5,736 nt of DNA, from positions 1 through 5,736 of the forward strand of contig JAQVUQ010000193.1 of NCBI GenBank assembly GCA_028699365.1. The letters run 5' to 3'. The stretch comes from a bacterium (lineage in GTDB: Bacteria > UBP13 > UBA5359). The position numbers were made by a program, and so were the translations under genes. Position 1 is the first letter of the stretch, and each line of letters starts with the position of its first letter. The notes below the pieces were generated by a model that was not told the DNA's origin, did no database searches, and worked only from the letters and a program-made list of their open reading frames with translations. Positions 5,126 to 5,736 of this stretch are shown in pieces.

Positions 5126-5736
5126 ATGAAGATGACCGGTGCCCAGTTGATAATCGGCCTGCTGGAGAAGCAGGGAGTAAGAACCATTGCCGGTATTCCC
5201 GGAGGAGCCAACCTGCCGCTCTACGATGCCCTGTCTCAGAGCGACATGATCCGTCATATCCTGACGCGACACGAGCAGGGCGCGGGCTTCATAGCCCAGG
5301 GGATGGCGCGTGTCAGCGGTCAGCCGGCCGTATGCTTCGCCACTTCCGGCCCCGGCGCCGTCAACGTGCTGACGGCCATAGCCGATGCCAAGATAGATTC
5401 GGTCCCGGTGATATGTATCACCGGCCAGGTCTCGGGCGGCATGATCGGAACGGATGCCTTCCAGGAGATAGACACTTACGGCATGAGCATCCCCATCACC
5501 AAGCATAACTTCCTGGTGCGCTCGGTGGAGGAACTGCTCACAGTGATTCCGGAGTCATTCCGCATTGCCGCCTCGGGACGCCCCGGTCCGGTGCTGATCG
5601 ATGTTCCCAAAGACGTTCAAAGCGGGATGCTGGAGTTCAATAATTGGCCCGAGCCCGGCAGGCCGGACCCGCTGCCGCAGTTCGAATTTAGCGATCTCCG
5701 GCAGGCGGCAAAGATGATCAATGCCGCCCACAGGCC
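5126..5736 (+). CDS. ilvB: Acetolactate synthase large subunit, N-terminal part
   Basis: The 5' end of a ThDP-dependent enzyme gene, open for 203 codons to the window edge. Acetolactate synthase joins two pyruvates, or pyruvate and 2-ketobutyrate, in the first common step of Val/Leu/Ile synthesis, in the cytoplasm, usually with a small regulatory subunit (IlvN/IlvH). The sequence follows E. coli IlvB very closely by eye: GIPGGANLPLYDALSQS, RHEQGAGFIAQGMAR, ATSGPGAVN, ITGQVSGGMIGTDAFQE and RPGPVLIDVPKDVQ. Glu50 in RHEQGAGF is the conserved ThDP-activating glutamate. This is the PYR domain and the beginning of the central domain. Possible ATG starts are at 5120, 5123, 5126 and 5132; GAGG at 5114-5117 gives 8-base spacing to 5126 and 5 to 5123, so these two are best. 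Expression is probably set by the attenuator just upstream. Confidence 0.93.
   Translation, partial: MKMTGAQLIIGLLEKQGVRTIAGIPGGANLPLYDALSQSDMIRHILTRHEQGAGFIAQGMARVSGQPAVCFATSGPGAVNVLTAIADAKIDSVPVICITGQVSGGMIGTDAFQEIDTYGMSIPITKHNFLVRSVEELLTVIPESFRIAASGRPGPVLIDVPKDVQSGMLEFNNWPEPGRPDPLPQFEFSDLRQAAKMINAAHR

Noticed and set aside
4888-5211. Minus-strand open frame of 107 codons
   Set aside because: It runs through the terminator palindrome and the leader region; composition looks like chance.
4943-5506. Long minus-strand open frame of 187 codons
   Set aside because: It lies antisense to ilvB, the leader and the terminator, has no recognisable protein character, and the plus strand carries a clear IlvB homologue.

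Overview
The window is a bacterial chromosomal fragment. Its genes are spaced and punctuated in a normal bacterial way: Shine-Dalgarno sites, TTG and ATG starts, a 4-bp gene overlap, and sigma70-type promoters. The SepF-type cell division gene points to a lineage that uses SepF (Firmicutes, Actinobacteria, Chloroflexi, Cyanobacteria and relatives). I cannot name the organism. Control of ilvB by a translated leader peptide, with no visible T-box, makes a typical Bacillus or Clostridium less obvious, but that is inference.

Left part (1-3830, minus strand). This reads right to left as a possible secretion or cell-surface gene set. It starts with a decayed-looking short ORF (3439-3683), which has one in-frame stop and one apparent single-base deletion. 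Two bases later comes a 47-codon ORF (3293-3436) whose end resembles the C-terminus of GspE/PilB secretion ATPases. Next is a 534-aa membrane-anchored or exported TPR protein (1655-3259, TTG start). It overlaps by 4 bp (ATGA) a large secreted protein that runs off the left edge (1-1658, at least 552 aa, signal peptide, beta-rich Ig-like segments). This last gene is open all the way to the window edge, so an ORF search that needs a stop codon would miss it.

Middle (3769-4784). A plus-strand HAD-superfamily phosphatase-like gene is driven by a good promoter (TTGTAA, 17 bp, TATAAT). That promoter lies inside the longest open frame, so the real start is probably the TTG at 3831. It converges, 15 bp apart, on a short SepF-like gene (4518-4784, minus) that has only the conserved C-terminal domain.

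Right part (4836-5736). Back-to-back promoters serve sepF (minus) and an ilvB leader (plus). The leader encodes a 33-aa peptide in which 10 of residues 11-25 are Leu or Val, with all six Val codons GTA. It is followed by a perfect GC-rich palindrome and a T7 tract directly against the ilvB Shine-Dalgarno. Alternative pairings for a protector helix and an antiterminator are visible. This is a complete-looking ribosome-mediated transcription attenuator of the ivbL type in front of acetolactate synthase large subunit (ilvB, partial, running off the right edge), the first common enzyme of Val/Leu/Ile synthesis. It is the best-supported regulatory system in the window.
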